A DNA stretch of 22,373 nt, taken from the NCBI GenBank assembly GCA_964510205.1, contig CAZEBW010000061.1:1-22373 (forward strand), in the 5' to 3' direction. Made by a program: the position numbers and the translations under genes. This document shows, one piece after another, positions 7,053 to 14,925 of this stretch (position 1 is the first letter of the stretch; every line of letters begins with the position of its first letter). The notes beneath the pieces were generated by a model, which worked only from the letters and a program-made list of their open reading frames with translations, did not search any database and had not been told where the DNA came from. Source of the stretch: CAZEBW01 sp964510205. GTDB taxonomy: Bacteria; Chloroflexota; Anaerolineae; VGOG01.

Positions 7053-7883
7053 ATGATATTCAAACCCCGACGGTCCACCGGCATCCTGGTAGGCGTCGGC
7101 ATCATCTTGGCCATCTTGGCGCTCGATGCGCTGCTGCTCTCCTACCTCAGGCGGGGCCAGATTAGCCTGTTCTTCTTTTTTGGGGCCCTGCTGGTGATCC
7201 TCAGCTTCCCCCTGCTGGCCTGGTTGAGCTATTTGGTCTACGCCCTGTGGAGTCTGCGTTATCATTTGCACCGCGATGCCTTGACCATCGTCTGGGGGGC
7301 GACTCAGTACGTCATCCCTATGGGCAGCGTTCAAGAGGTGGTGCGAGGCGGGAAGTTGGGGCAGGAGATCAAAGTGAGAGGGGTGAGTTGGCCGGGCCAT
7401 CTGGTGGGGCGCGGCCAGATTGAAGGAGTGGGGCCCGCTCGTTTCTGCGCCACCGAGCCGGTGACCAGCCAGCTTCTGGTGATCACTCCCACCCTGGCCT
7501 ACGGTATCTCGCCGGCCAACGCCGAGGGCTTCCTCGACGCTTTCGAGATCCGTCAGCGCATGGGTCCCCTCCATCTCGTGTCCTACGAACACCGTCGGCC
7601 CGGCTTCGTGAGTTGGCCTCTCTGGCGGGATCGGTTGGCTCATCTGTTGCTTGGCTTGGCACTAGCCCCTAACGTCATTCTGTTCGGCTATCTCTGTTGG
7701 CGCTATCCCGCTCAGGTGGAGATGTTCGCGCTGCCAGCCATTGGCCTGGTGGTGCTGATCGTCAATGCCGTCTTGGGGGTTCCCATCCACAGCCGGCAGA
7801 AGGTGGGCGCCTACCTACTTTGGGGAGGCTCAATCGCCGTCCAGGTGCTGTGCTGGCTGGCAGTTCTCAACGTCGTCGCTTGA
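7053..7883 (+). CDS. Membrane protein with bacterial PH-like domain
   Basis: A 276-residue integral membrane protein of unknown function. Predicted membrane segments lie at about residues 10-32, 38-66, 194-216, 225-243 and 251-273. Between the second and third is a soluble stretch (67-165) whose beta-rich pattern, starting LRYHLHRDALTIVWG and passing VIPMGSVQEVV, resembles the bacterial PH domains of membrane proteins. The ATG at 7053 has no clear ribosome site, and the palindrome at 6952-7035 lies just upstream, so translation may be weak or coupled. pcrA follows 18 bp after the stop. The function is unknown; the PH-domain assignment is by pattern only. Confidence 0.8.
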   Translation: MIFKPRRSTGILVGVGIILAILALDALLLSYLRRGQISLFFFFGALLVILSFPLLAWLSYLVYALWSLRYHLHRDALTIVWGATQYVIPMGSVQEVVRGGKLGQEIKVRGVSWPGHLVGRGQIEGVGPARFCATEPVTSQLLVITPTLAYGISPANAEGFLDAFEIRQRMGPLHLVSYEHRRPGFVSWPLWRDRLAHLLLGLALAPNVILFGYLCWRYPAQVEMFALPAIGLVVLIVNAVLGVPIHSRQKVGAYLLWGGSIAVQVLCWLAVLNVVA

Positions 7884-7901
7884 TATCGGAGGGTCTGCAA
7901 T

Positions 7902-10082
7902 TTGCGTGAAGACATGGATATTCTCAGAGTTCTAAACCCCGATCAGCGGGAAGCGGTGCGAGCCGTCGAAGGGTCCGTGTTGGTGTTGGCGGGACCAGGC
8001 AGCGGCAAGACGCGGGTCTTAACCCACCGCGTGGCCTATTTGGTGGGGGAATGCGGCGTGGACCCCTACCACATTATGGCCGTGACCTTCACCAACAAGG
8101 CGGCGCAGGAGATGAAGGGTCGCTTGCAGCGCTTGCTGGGACAGCGGCTGCGCGGGCTGACCATCGGCACCTTCCACGCCATCTGCTCCCGCACACTGCG
8201 CCGTGAGGCGCAGCATCTGGATGTGACTAGTGATTTCGTCATTTATGACCGCAGCGACCAACTGGCGCTGGTTCGCCAGGCCCTGGCGGACCTGAATTTG
8301 GACGACAAGCAGTTCCGACCGCAGGCTGTGTTGGGGATGATCTCCAGAGCCAAGAACGAGTTGATCGGCCCGCAGGATTTCGCGCCTCAGACCTATCGGG
8401 AGGAGGTGGCCGGTCGGGTCTACACCCGCTATCAAGAACTGCTCCTGGAGAACAACGCCCAGGACTTCGATGATCTGCTGATGAACGCCGTTCAACTCTT
8501 CGATCGGCATCCGGACGTCTTGGCCAAATACCAGCGGCGCTATCTCCACATCCTGGTTGATGAATTCCAGGATACCAACACGGCCCAGTACGCCCTGGTC
8601 AAGCGGCTGGCGGCAAAGAATGGCAACCTGTTCGCCGTCGGCGACGAAGATCAATCCATCTACGCCTTTCGTGGCGCCGACTTCCGCAACGTGCACCGCT
8701 TTCGACGCGACTACCCTGATGCCAGGGTCATCCTTTTGGAGCAGAATTACCGCTCGACCCAGACCATCCTCGATGTGGCCAAGTCCGTCATCGCCCGCAA
8801 CGTCCACCGCACGCCTAAGTCGTTGCACACCGAGAAGGGCCAGGGCCTGCCCATCGTCGTCCACGAGGCGTACGACGAGCAGGAAGAGGCGCAGTACGTG
8901 GTGGACCAAATCGCGCTTCTGGTGGCCGAGGGAGTTTGCGAGCCGGGCGATTGCGCCATCATGTACCGCACCAATGCCCAGTCGCGCGTGTTGGAGGATG
9001 CTTTCGTGCGGGCGGGCCTGCCCTACAAGCTGGTGGGGGCCACGCGGTTCTACGCCCGCCGCGAGATCAAGGACGTGCTGGCCTACCTGCGCCTGGTGCA
9101 TAATCCTCACGACAGCGTCAGCCTGGACCGCATCATCAACGTGCCCTCGCGGGGCATCGGGCCGAAGACGCGGGCCGCTCTCGAAAGATGGGCCCACGAT
9201 TTGGAGGTGCCGGTCTATACGGCTTTGCAGAGGCTGGCAGAGGAGACAGAGGGGGCGGAGGAGGCTATCTCAACCTACGCTCGTAATGCTCTGACAGGTT
9301 TCGCGAAGCTGCTGGCCGAGCTCATCGAGGCGCGAGAGCGGCTGAACGTGCTGGAGCTTTTGGACCTCATCTTGGAAAAGTCCGGGTATTCCGACCACAT
9401 TCGGGATGGCACGGAGGAGGGCGAGGACCGCTGGAACAACATCCTGGAGCTGCGCACCGTAGCTCGGGAGTATGTGGACTTGCCCCCAGAGACTTCTCTA
9501 GCCACCTTTTTGGAGGAAGTGGCCCTGGTTTCCGAGGTGGACAACCTCGACGAGACGGCGAACGTTCCCACGCTGTTGACGTTGCACATGGCCAAGGGCT
9601 TGGAGTTCCCCGTGGTGTTCATCGTGGGCCTGGAGGACGGGCTTCTGCCCCACAGTCGCTCTTTTGACGATCCCGACAGCATGGAGGAGGAGCGGCGCCT
9701 TTGCTACGTGGGCATCACCCGCGCCAAGGAGCGCGTCTATCTGGTTCACGCCTTCCGCCGCACCATGTACGGGGAGAGCGAACTGTGCAAGCCCTCTCGC
9801 TTCATTACCGACGTCCCTGACCAACTCATCGCCGGGCGTGAGGGCCTGGACCAAGAAGAGCCGCGCTACCGCTGGCAGGCCCAGTGGCCTGCCGCGTCTG
9901 AGCCTGCGGTGGCGGGTCAATTCGGGATTGGGGACAGGGTGCGGCATCGCATCTTCGGGGAAGGCATCGTGATCGAGAGCAAAATCACGGGGAGCGACGA
10001 GGAAGTGACCGTGGTCTTCGAAGAGGAGGGGATCAAACACCTGCTGGCCAGCTTTGCCAAGATGGAGAAGCTGGAAGGTTAA
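7902..10082 (+). CDS. pcrA: ATP-dependent DNA helicase PcrA/UvrD (superfamily 1A)
   Basis: A 3'-5' DNA helicase acting in nucleotide excision repair, replication restart and clearing of RNA polymerase or recombinase from DNA. The 726-residue length is typical. Motifs include the Q-motif LNPDQREAV (11-19), Walker A GPGSGKT (31-37), VTFTNKAAQEM, Walker B DEFQD (220-224), the QNYRST region, TLHMAKGLEF and YVGITRAKE. The C-terminus FGIGDRVRHRIFGEG is the Tudor-like domain of the PcrA group that binds RNA polymerase. The start is TTG 7902, with GGAGGG eight bases upstream; ATG 7914 is a weaker alternative. It converges on the protease gene, whose stop is seven bp away, with no visible terminator between. 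Confidence 0.97.
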   Translation: MREDMDILRVLNPDQREAVRAVEGSVLVLAGPGSGKTRVLTHRVAYLVGECGVDPYHIMAVTFTNKAAQEMKGRLQRLLGQRLRGLTIGTFHAICSRTLRREAQHLDVTSDFVIYDRSDQLALVRQALADLNLDDKQFRPQAVLGMISRAKNELIGPQDFAPQTYREEVAGRVYTRYQELLLENNAQDFDDLLMNAVQLFDRHPDVLAKYQRRYLHILVDEFQDTNTAQYALVKRLAAKNGNLFAVGDEDQSIYAFRGADFRNVHRFRRDYPDARVILLEQNYRSTQTILDVAKSVIARNVHRTPKSLHTEKGQGLPIVVHEAYDEQEEAQYVVDQIALLVAEGVCEPGDCAIMYRTNAQSRVLEDAFVRAGLPYKLVGATRFYARREIKDVLAYLRLVHNPHDSVSLDRIINVPSRGIGPKTRAALERWAHDLEVPVYTALQRLAEETEGAEEAISTYARNALTGFAKLLAELIEARERLNVLELLDLILEKSGYSDHIRDGTEEGEDRWNNILELRTVAREYVDLPPETSLATFLEEVALVSEVDNLDETANVPTLLTLHMAKGLEFPVVFIVGLEDGLLPHSRSFDDPDSMEEERRLCYVGITRAKERVYLVHAFRRTMYGESELCKPSRFITDVPDQLIAGREGLDQEEPRYRWQAQWPAASEPAVAGQFGIGDRVRHRIFGEGIVIESKITGSDEEVTVVFEEEGIKHLLASFAKMEKLEG

Positions 10083-10089
10083 AAGATGA

Positions 10090-10491
10090 TCAGAATTCGA
10101 GGAACTCGTCTGGATAGTGCGTCAAATCCAGTCTTTCTTCATCAGGTATCGGTCGTATGCCCCACTGTTGCATGGCCAGCGCACCGAAAAGGATGTCAAT
10201 CGACATTCCCTTCTCATCCTCGCCAATCTCGTCAATGACCATGGCGTGAGTGGATATCGGTCGCCCTTCTACCTCAGCTTCGAGGAGTGCTGTTTCGGCG
10301 ATGTCCTGAGCTTGTCGAAGGGCGGCCTCCTTGATTGTCCCACCCAGCGCACTACGAAACGGTCGCCGGGTTTTTGTGGTGGTCAGCACTGAAGCGACAT
10401 CCTCAGTGACGTAGGTATTGCGGGCGCCCGTATCAAACAGAGTCCAGCACTCCTTGCCATTGACTTTGATCGTTTGGCGAATCCTTCCCAC
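10090..10491 (-). CDS. Retropepsin-like (clan AA) aspartyl protease
   Basis: A 133-residue single-domain protein resembling the small clan AA proteases of bacteria, which would need to dimerise because each chain supplies one DTG. The catalytic triad is Asp20-Thr21-Gly22 in TLFDTGARNTYV, followed by a hydrophobic strand and the typical ending DILFGALAMQQWGI (99-112). Its target is unknown. The open frame runs back through the tRNA genes to 10662, which is an artefact. GTG 10491 is chosen because AAAGAGG lies about seven bases upstream. Residues of about 58-63 (LRQAQD) come from a repeat-like DNA stretch (see 10302-10323). It lies 40 bp after tRNA-Met on the same strand and may be co-transcribed with the tRNAs. 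Confidence 0.8.
   Translation of the reverse strand: MGRIRQTIKVNGKECWTLFDTGARNTYVTEDVASVLTTTKTRRPFRSALGGTIKEAALRQAQDIAETALLEAEVEGRPISTHAMVIDEIGEDEKGMSIDILFGALAMQQWGIRPIPDEERLDLTHYPDEFLEF
10302..10323. repeat. Repeat-like segment inside the protease gene
   Basis: CCTGAGCTTGTCGAAGGG (10305-10322) resembles a short dispersed sequence that I recall from many Chloroflexota genomes. Here it is in frame and encodes LRQAQD of the protease. That it is dispersed in this genome cannot be shown from one window. Confidence 0.45.
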
Positions 10492-10530
10492 CGCAAAACC
10501 TCTTTCTACTGGTCTGTTGAACTCACCCTG

Positions 10531-10602
10531 TGGGCCCACTTGGACTCGAACCAAGAACCAACCGGTTATGAGCCGGTCGCTCTGCCATTGAGCTATGGGC
10601 CC
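10531..10602 (-). tRNA. tRNA-Met (CAU)
   Basis: A 72-base cloverleaf: acceptor GGGCCCA/TGGGCCC, anticodon loop CTCATAA on a five-pair stem, and T-loop TTCGAGT on a CTTGG/CCAAG stem. The anticodon CAT is at 10570-10568. No CCA is encoded. The 5' end forms a normal acceptor pair, unlike initiator tRNA, so it is probably elongator Met. An Ile-tRNA with lysidine-modified CAU cannot be fully excluded. Confidence 0.93.
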
Positions 10603-10604
10603 CA

Positions 10605-10677
10605 AGCGGGAGACGAGACTCGAACTCGCGACAACCTGCTTGGAAGGCAGGGGCTCTACCAACTGAGCTACTCCCGC
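10605..10677 (-). tRNA. tRNA-Gly (UCC)
   Basis: A 73-base cloverleaf: acceptor GCGGGAG/CTCCCGC, D-arm AGCTCAGTTGGTAGAGC, anticodon loop CTTCCAA (TCC at 10644-10642) and T-loop TTCGAGT. No CCA is encoded. It is two bases from tRNA-Met. Confidence 0.96.
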
Positions 10678-10682
10678 ACGAG

Positions 10683-10756
10683 TCGGGGCGGGCGGACTTG
10701 AACCGCCGACCTCAGCGTCCCAAACGCTGCGCGCTGGCCATCTGCGCTACGCCCCG
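10683..10756 (-). tRNA. tRNA-Pro (UGG)
   Basis: A 74-base cloverleaf: acceptor CGGGGCG/CGCCCCG, anticodon loop TTTGGGA (anticodon TGG) on a CAGCG/CGCTG stem, and T-loop TTCAAGT. No CCA is encoded. It is the first gene of the Pro-Gly-Met cluster. Confidence 0.96.
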
Positions 10757-10765
10757 TCCGCTAAT

Positions 10766-10794
10766 AGTATAGCCTATTTGCCCCAAAAGGTCAA
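10766..10794 (-). promoter_or_regulatory. Promoter of the tRNA cluster
   Basis: On the minus strand, TTGACC (10794-10789), a 17-base spacer and TATACT (10771-10766), nine bases before tRNA-Pro. It probably drives the three tRNAs and perhaps the protease gene. Confidence 0.8.
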
Positions 10795-10798
10795 GCTT

Positions 10799-10970
10799 TC
10801 ACTCCACCCACTACCGGACACTTTTTGAGAAACCAGGTTTTTTCCTCTCCCAGCAGACAAGTCGTCGCCTCTGGAACGGGCTGTAGCGCGAGAGAATCAC
10901 TTTCCATGGGCAAAAAACCTGGTTTCTGAGTCGTTTGGAGAAAGTGTACGGTGGCAAATCACTCCACCCA
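10799..10970. mobile_element. Insertion-like palindromic element with 12-bp flanking direct repeat
   Basis: TCACTCCACCCA occurs at 10799-10810 and 10959-10970, enclosing 148 bp. Just inside are related ends, CTACCGGACACTTT (10811-10824) and the inverse of a near-identical copy ending at 10954 (12 of 14 match). Further in is a perfect 16-bp inverted pair containing AACCAGGTTTTTT and AAAAAACCTGGTT. No reading frame fits a transposase. The right-hand repeat contains the stop codon of the TPR-propeller gene. This fits a non-autonomous miniature element with target duplication. Confidence 0.65.
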
Positions 10971-12752
10971 AGAGATGCTCTGATCCAGCCAATCGGGGAG
11001 CTCCGGCCCGAGGTCGAAGACCTTGGTCTGCTCGCCGCCCTGGGCGTTCATGAGGTAGAGGGCCCACACGCCGTCGCGGTCGGAGACGAAGGCGATGTGT
11101 TGCCCGTCGGGAGACCAGGCGGGCAGGCCATCGTTGGCCTCGTTCATGGTCAGCCGCCTGACGTCTGGGAAGGGCACCCCCACGGTGTAGATCTCCCAGT
11201 TGCCGTCGTGATCGGACATGTAGGCGATTTTCGTCCCGTCGGGTGACCAGGACAGGCTGATGTCGCGGGCGTTGGCCGTGATCAGGATGGGGCTGCCCAG
11301 GTCGCCATCGGTGGTGAAGCGGATGCCGCAGTGTCCGCCCCCTTCGTCGCAGCCCGTGTAGGCCAGGTTCCCTTCGGGACCCCAGGCCGGCGCCCAGCCA
11401 GCGACCAGTTCCCTGGTCTCCCCCTGCCCATCGGCCGGGGTGATGTAAATCCGCCACGTATTCTGCACCATGTTGTAGATAACGAAGGCGATGCGGGGAG
11501 GAGAGCTTCCCGCCCCGTCAGGCGACCAGGCGGGGAAGCCCGCCTCATCCGAGGTGGTGATGACGGTCTCGTTGTTTCCGCCGATGTCTACGACGTACAA
11601 ACCGGGCTTCTGGCTCTGTCGCGAGCGGAAGGCGATTCGGTCTCCGTCGGGACTGAAGCGCGGCTGATCAGCAGAACTGACCGCTTTCATCCAGCGCATG
11701 TCCTCCGCGTACACCACGAAGATGTCGTAGGTTTCCCTCTCTTGATCGTAGATGGGTAGGGCGATCTTGCCGAGAGGCAGATTGTTGGCATAATCGGGGA
11801 CAGCAGTGGGGGAAGCGGTGCTGGCGCCAGTGGGCGTCGGGGCTACTCCCATACATACTTGGTTGGCTTCGAATCTCTTCTCTTCCCCAGCTTGATCGGG
11901 CTTGATTTCCAGCGCCAGAGCATATTGCTCCTCAGCCAAACACCACTGACCGTGGTCGGCGTATAGGTCCCCTCTATTCACGTAGGCCGCATAAAGACGC
12001 TGTTTCACGTCCAAGTATCCGGGTTCGAGACCATACAATTTGGAGAAGTTGGCGATGGTCTTGTCCCAATCGGCGCCCCAATAGCTTATGGCCGTCAGGT
12101 ACAGCGTGGCCAATTGACGCTGCCTGAGGGCGTCTTCGTGATCGGGTTTTAGCTCCAACGCCTTGTCCAGGGCGCGTAGGGCTTCCTCCAGTCGCTCCTC
12201 GCTGATCAGGGCCAGGGCCTGGTCATAGTGGGTCGCGAAAAGCAGGTCCTCCACAGCCTGCGGCTCATAGTCGGGGTCCAGGCTGCGCAACCGCTCCAGC
12301 GTGAGGATGACGTCATCCCACTGGCCTTGATCGTAGAATGTCTGGGCCTGACTGAACAGGTCCGCGGCGACCTGACTGTGCATCTCCAGTGTGGGCGTTT
12401 CCTGGACTTGGAGCTTGGCTTTAGCTTCGCTCAGCTTCTCTGCGGCGTCTTCGTAATTGGGCGCCAGCCGCAGGGTCAGCTCCAGTTCAGCCACAGCCAA
12501 TTCGTAGGCCCCGTTCTCCAGATGAGCCAGGCCGGCAGCGTAGTGCTCCTCCGCTGACTCTTGGGTTAGACGGTCGCGCTTTTGCAGCCCGTGGTAGACG
12601 CCCAGGGCTCCGATGACCAGGACGACCACGAGCGAGAGAATGGCGAAGAGGGCCAGTCCCTTGAGCCAAATTGGGGCCGTTCGGCGAAGTCTGTTCTTCG
12701 TAGCGACACCTCCCCTTCTGTCAATGACTGAATTATAATCTTTTTCGGCCAT
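10959..12752 (-). CDS. Membrane-anchored TPR and TolB-type beta-propeller protein
   Basis: A 597-residue protein with a short basic cytoplasmic N-terminus, one membrane helix (about residues 30-53), TPR-like helical repeats (about 65-300; EEHYAAGLAHLENGAYELAVAELE is the first), a Thr/Ser/Pro linker, and a C-terminal propeller of WD40-like (PD40) blades. Blade signatures include RFSPDGDRIAFRS, SWSPDGTKIAYMS and AWSPDGQHIAFVS. This suggests an extracytoplasmic scaffold or sensor; the ligand is unknown. ATG 12752 is the only standard start upstream of the helix but has no ribosome site. A promoter -10 box and a strong AGAAGGGGAGG site lie downstream of it, so the true start is uncertain. It is divergent from the M28 gene. 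Confidence 0.85.
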   Translation of the reverse strand: MAEKDYNSVIDRRGGVATKNRLRRTAPIWLKGLALFAILSLVVVLVIGALGVYHGLQKRDRLTQESAEEHYAAGLAHLENGAYELAVAELELTLRLAPNYEDAAEKLSEAKAKLQVQETPTLEMHSQVAADLFSQAQTFYDQGQWDDVILTLERLRSLDPDYEPQAVEDLLFATHYDQALALISEERLEEALRALDKALELKPDHEDALRQRQLATLYLTAISYWGADWDKTIANFSKLYGLEPGYLDVKQRLYAAYVNRGDLYADHGQWCLAEEQYALALEIKPDQAGEEKRFEANQVCMGVAPTPTGASTASPTAVPDYANNLPLGKIALPIYDQERETYDIFVVYAEDMRWMKAVSSADQPRFSPDGDRIAFRSRQSQKPGLYVVDIGGNNETVITTSDEAGFPAWSPDGAGSSPPRIAFVIYNMVQNTWRIYITPADGQGETRELVAGWAPAWGPEGNLAYTGCDEGGGHCGIRFTTDGDLGSPILITANARDISLSWSPDGTKIAYMSDHDGNWEIYTVGVPFPDVRRLTMNEANDGLPAWSPDGQHIAFVSDRDGVWALYLMNAQGGEQTKVFDLGPELPDWLDQSISWVE

Positions 12753-12761
12753 CTTGTCCAA
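12732..12761 (-). promoter_or_regulatory. Probable promoter of the TPR-propeller gene
   Basis: On the minus strand, TTGGAC (12761-12756), 18 bases, TATAAT (12737-12732), and AGAAGGGGAGG a few bases beyond the expected start near 12725. It overlaps the first codons of the annotated gene, which makes the start codon doubtful. Confidence 0.55.
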
Positions 12762-12767
12762 TCGGCC

Positions 12768-12796
12768 TTGACTTGTGTTCAGTATGGTGATATGAT
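12768..12796 (+). promoter_or_regulatory. Promoter of the M28/TPR gene pair
   Basis: TTGACT (12768-12773), 17 bases, TATGAT (12791-12796), with the start expected near 12803. Its -35 box is only six bases from the -35 box of the divergent promoter. Confidence 0.75.
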
Positions 12797-12801
12797 ATGG
12801 G

Positions 12802-12836
12802 CGTGAAACGTAAAACGTAAAACGTGAAACGTGAGA
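12802..12836 (+). repeat. Five tandem heptamers in the 5' untranslated region
   Basis: Five units of CGTRAAA type (CGTGAAA, CGTAAAA, CGTAAAA, CGTGAAA, CGTGAGA) run from the predicted transcription start to the ribosome site of the M28 gene. Confidence 0.85.
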
Positions 12837-12843
12837 GGAGGCG

Positions 12844-14874
12844 ATGGTGTTCACGAAATCCTTTGAAGCGATCCAGGGGGAGCTCTCGGGGCGGGCGGCC
12901 GCGGAGTACGTGAGAGACATCGCCCGCTATCATCGCATACAGGCCAGTCCGGGCTTCCGCCGCGCGGCGCACTATTGCCTGGAGCGACTGCGCGAAGCGG
13001 GCGTCCAGGCCGAGGTTCTGTCCTTCCCAGCGAATAGCGAGACCCAGTATTGGTCGGCGCGGATGTTCCAGGAGTGGGAAGCCACGGAAGCAACCTTGCA
13101 CCTGGTCGAGCCAGAGGGCGAGCGACGCAAGCTGGCCGATTTCCGCGACTGCCCCATCGGCATCATCCAGCGCAGCGCGCCTTTCGAGGGAGAGGTGGAG
13201 GTGGTGCTGCTGGAGGATGGCGAGGAGGAAGCGGACTACGAAGGGCTGGATGTGAAGGGCAAGGTCGTGCTGACCCAGGGCGATCTGAACCGCGTGCGCC
13301 ATTTGGCGGTGGAGAAACGCGGCGCGGTGGGCATTATCTCCGACGGCATGAGAGAGACCCCGCCCGTTCGCGCCCGCATGGACGTGCCCGATGCCCTCCA
13401 GTACACCTCTTTTTGGTGGTTGGGGCAGGAGAAGAAGTGCTTCGGCTTCGTCCTCTCGCCGAGGGAGGGCGAGAAGCTGCGCCGGTTGATCAAGAAGCGG
13501 GCTGAGGAGGGGAAGCCGCCGGTCAAAGTGCGGGCCAAAGTGAGCAGCCGATTGTATGATGGGGAGATAGAAGTGGTCTCCGCTCTGATAGCGGGGGAAA
13601 CGGACGAAGAGATCGTGATCGCGGCTCATCTCTGCCATCCCCGCCCCTCGGCCAACGACAACGCCTCCGGATCGGCTGCCGCGCTGGAAATCGCCCGCGC
13701 CTTGCAGAAGCTCCTCGATGAGGGGAAGCTGTCGCGGCCTAGACGGAGCATCCGCTTCCTGTGGGTGCCGGAGATGACGGGCACCTACGCTTACCTGGCT
13801 ACCCACGAGGACGAGATCGAGCGCATGGTGGCCGGCCTCAACCTGGACATGGTGGGTCAGAACCAGGAACTGTGCGGGGGTTCATTTCTCATTGAGTATC
13901 CGCCGCAGGCTATGCCCTCCTTTGCTCCCGTTCTTCTGGAGCGGCTGCGGGAGGAGTTGCTGGGCGAGAGCTCGGCCTGGGGTGGGAGCGGGGGATACGC
14001 TCTATTCCGCCATGCCGTGGTTCCCTTCTCCGGCGGCAGCGACCACTATATCCTCTCCGATCCCTCGGTGGGCGTGCCAACGCCAATGATCATCCAGTGG
14101 CCCGACAAATTCTACCACACCTCGGAGGATACCCCGGACAAAACTGACCCCGCTATGTTGAGCCGCGTGGGGAGCTTGGCTGCGACCTATGCCTATTTTC
14201 TGGCCAACGCTGGCCAGCAAGAGGCCATCTGGTTAGGCCATGAGATGATGGCCCGTTTCAAGCGAGACGTGGTGCAGATTGTTCAGGAGAAGATCACGGA
14301 GGTCACAGAAGAGGCACAGGAGCCAGAGGAGGCAGAGGAGACAGAGAGGGGAGGCGCTGTTGCCTCGCTTCGGAAGAAGGTTGCCTATCTCGTCGAGCGC
14401 GAGCGGGAGGCCCTGGCGTCGCTGAAGCGGCTGAGTCCCGAGATCGCCGTGGAGGGGTGGCAGGTGGAGGTGGCCGAATTCGCCGCCAGGGAGTTGGCCA
14501 GGGGCGAGGAGGCCATCCGGACTTTGGCCAGGGGGCGAGATTGGGGCGAGCTATCGCAGGAATCTGCGCGGGAGCTGGACGAATGGGAGGAAAAGGCGGC
14601 GAGCATCGTACCCCGGCGGTCATACCGAGGCCCCGTCTCGCTGCGTCCTTATCTGCACCAATTGAGCGAGGAAGAGCGGGAGCAGCGGTGGCAATTCCTC
14701 AAAGCACACAAGAAGGGATTCACCTTGCCGGCCCTGGCCGTGTACTGGGCCGATGGGGAGCGCAGTTTGCTGGAAATCGCTGATCTGATAGAGCTAGAGA
14801 CCGACCAGCGCGACGTGGAGCTTTTGGTCCATTACTTCCAGACCCTGGCCAAGCTCAATTTGATTGAGCTGTAG
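12844..14874 (+). CDS. M28-family zinc aminopeptidase-like protein (DUF4910 type) with C-terminal extension
   Basis: A 676-residue protein. The central part is an M28 metallopeptidase fold with a PA-like insert (about residues 105-250). All five expected zinc ligands seem present: His262 (AAHLCHP), Asp272 (ANDNASG), Glu310 (PEMTGT), Asp335 (NLDMVG) and His425 (FYHTSEDTPD), so it is probably active. Residues of about 490-530 are Glu-rich and low in complexity. The last 70 or so residues look like a winged-helix domain (FTLPALAVYWADGERSLLEIADLI). The substrate is unknown, and no signal peptide is seen. GAGAGGAGG ends two bases before ATG 12844 and five before GTG 12847, so the start may be the GTG. 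The TPR gene follows by 51 bp and is likely co-transcribed. Confidence 0.88.
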   Translation: MVFTKSFEAIQGELSGRAAAEYVRDIARYHRIQASPGFRRAAHYCLERLREAGVQAEVLSFPANSETQYWSARMFQEWEATEATLHLVEPEGERRKLADFRDCPIGIIQRSAPFEGEVEVVLLEDGEEEADYEGLDVKGKVVLTQGDLNRVRHLAVEKRGAVGIISDGMRETPPVRARMDVPDALQYTSFWWLGQEKKCFGFVLSPREGEKLRRLIKKRAEEGKPPVKVRAKVSSRLYDGEIEVVSALIAGETDEEIVIAAHLCHPRPSANDNASGSAAALEIARALQKLLDEGKLSRPRRSIRFLWVPEMTGTYAYLATHEDEIERMVAGLNLDMVGQNQELCGGSFLIEYPPQAMPSFAPVLLERLREELLGESSAWGGSGGYALFRHAVVPFSGGSDHYILSDPSVGVPTPMIIQWPDKFYHTSEDTPDKTDPAMLSRVGSLAATYAYFLANAGQQEAIWLGHEMMARFKRDVVQIVQEKITEVTEEAQEPEEAEETERGGAVASLRKKVAYLVEREREALASLKRLSPEIAVEGWQVEVAEFAARELARGEEAIRTLARGRDWGELSQESARELDEWEEKAASIVPRRSYRGPVSLRPYLHQLSEEEREQRWQFLKAHKKGFTLPALAVYWADGERSLLEIADLIELETDQRDVELLVHYFQTLAKLNLIEL

Positions 14875-14925
14875 ATCAGGTGCAGCGCGCTTCCGAAGCC
14901 CGTTGCACTGTCGAGGAGCGTGGGC

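Noticed and set aside
10492..10662. N-terminal extension of the protease gene
   Set aside because: It is a translation of tRNA-Met and part of tRNA-Gly.
12733..13806. Minus-strand frame of 357 residues across the divergent promoter
   Set aside because: Antisense of the M28 gene. Its end reads through the heptamer repeats, giving low-complexity sequence.
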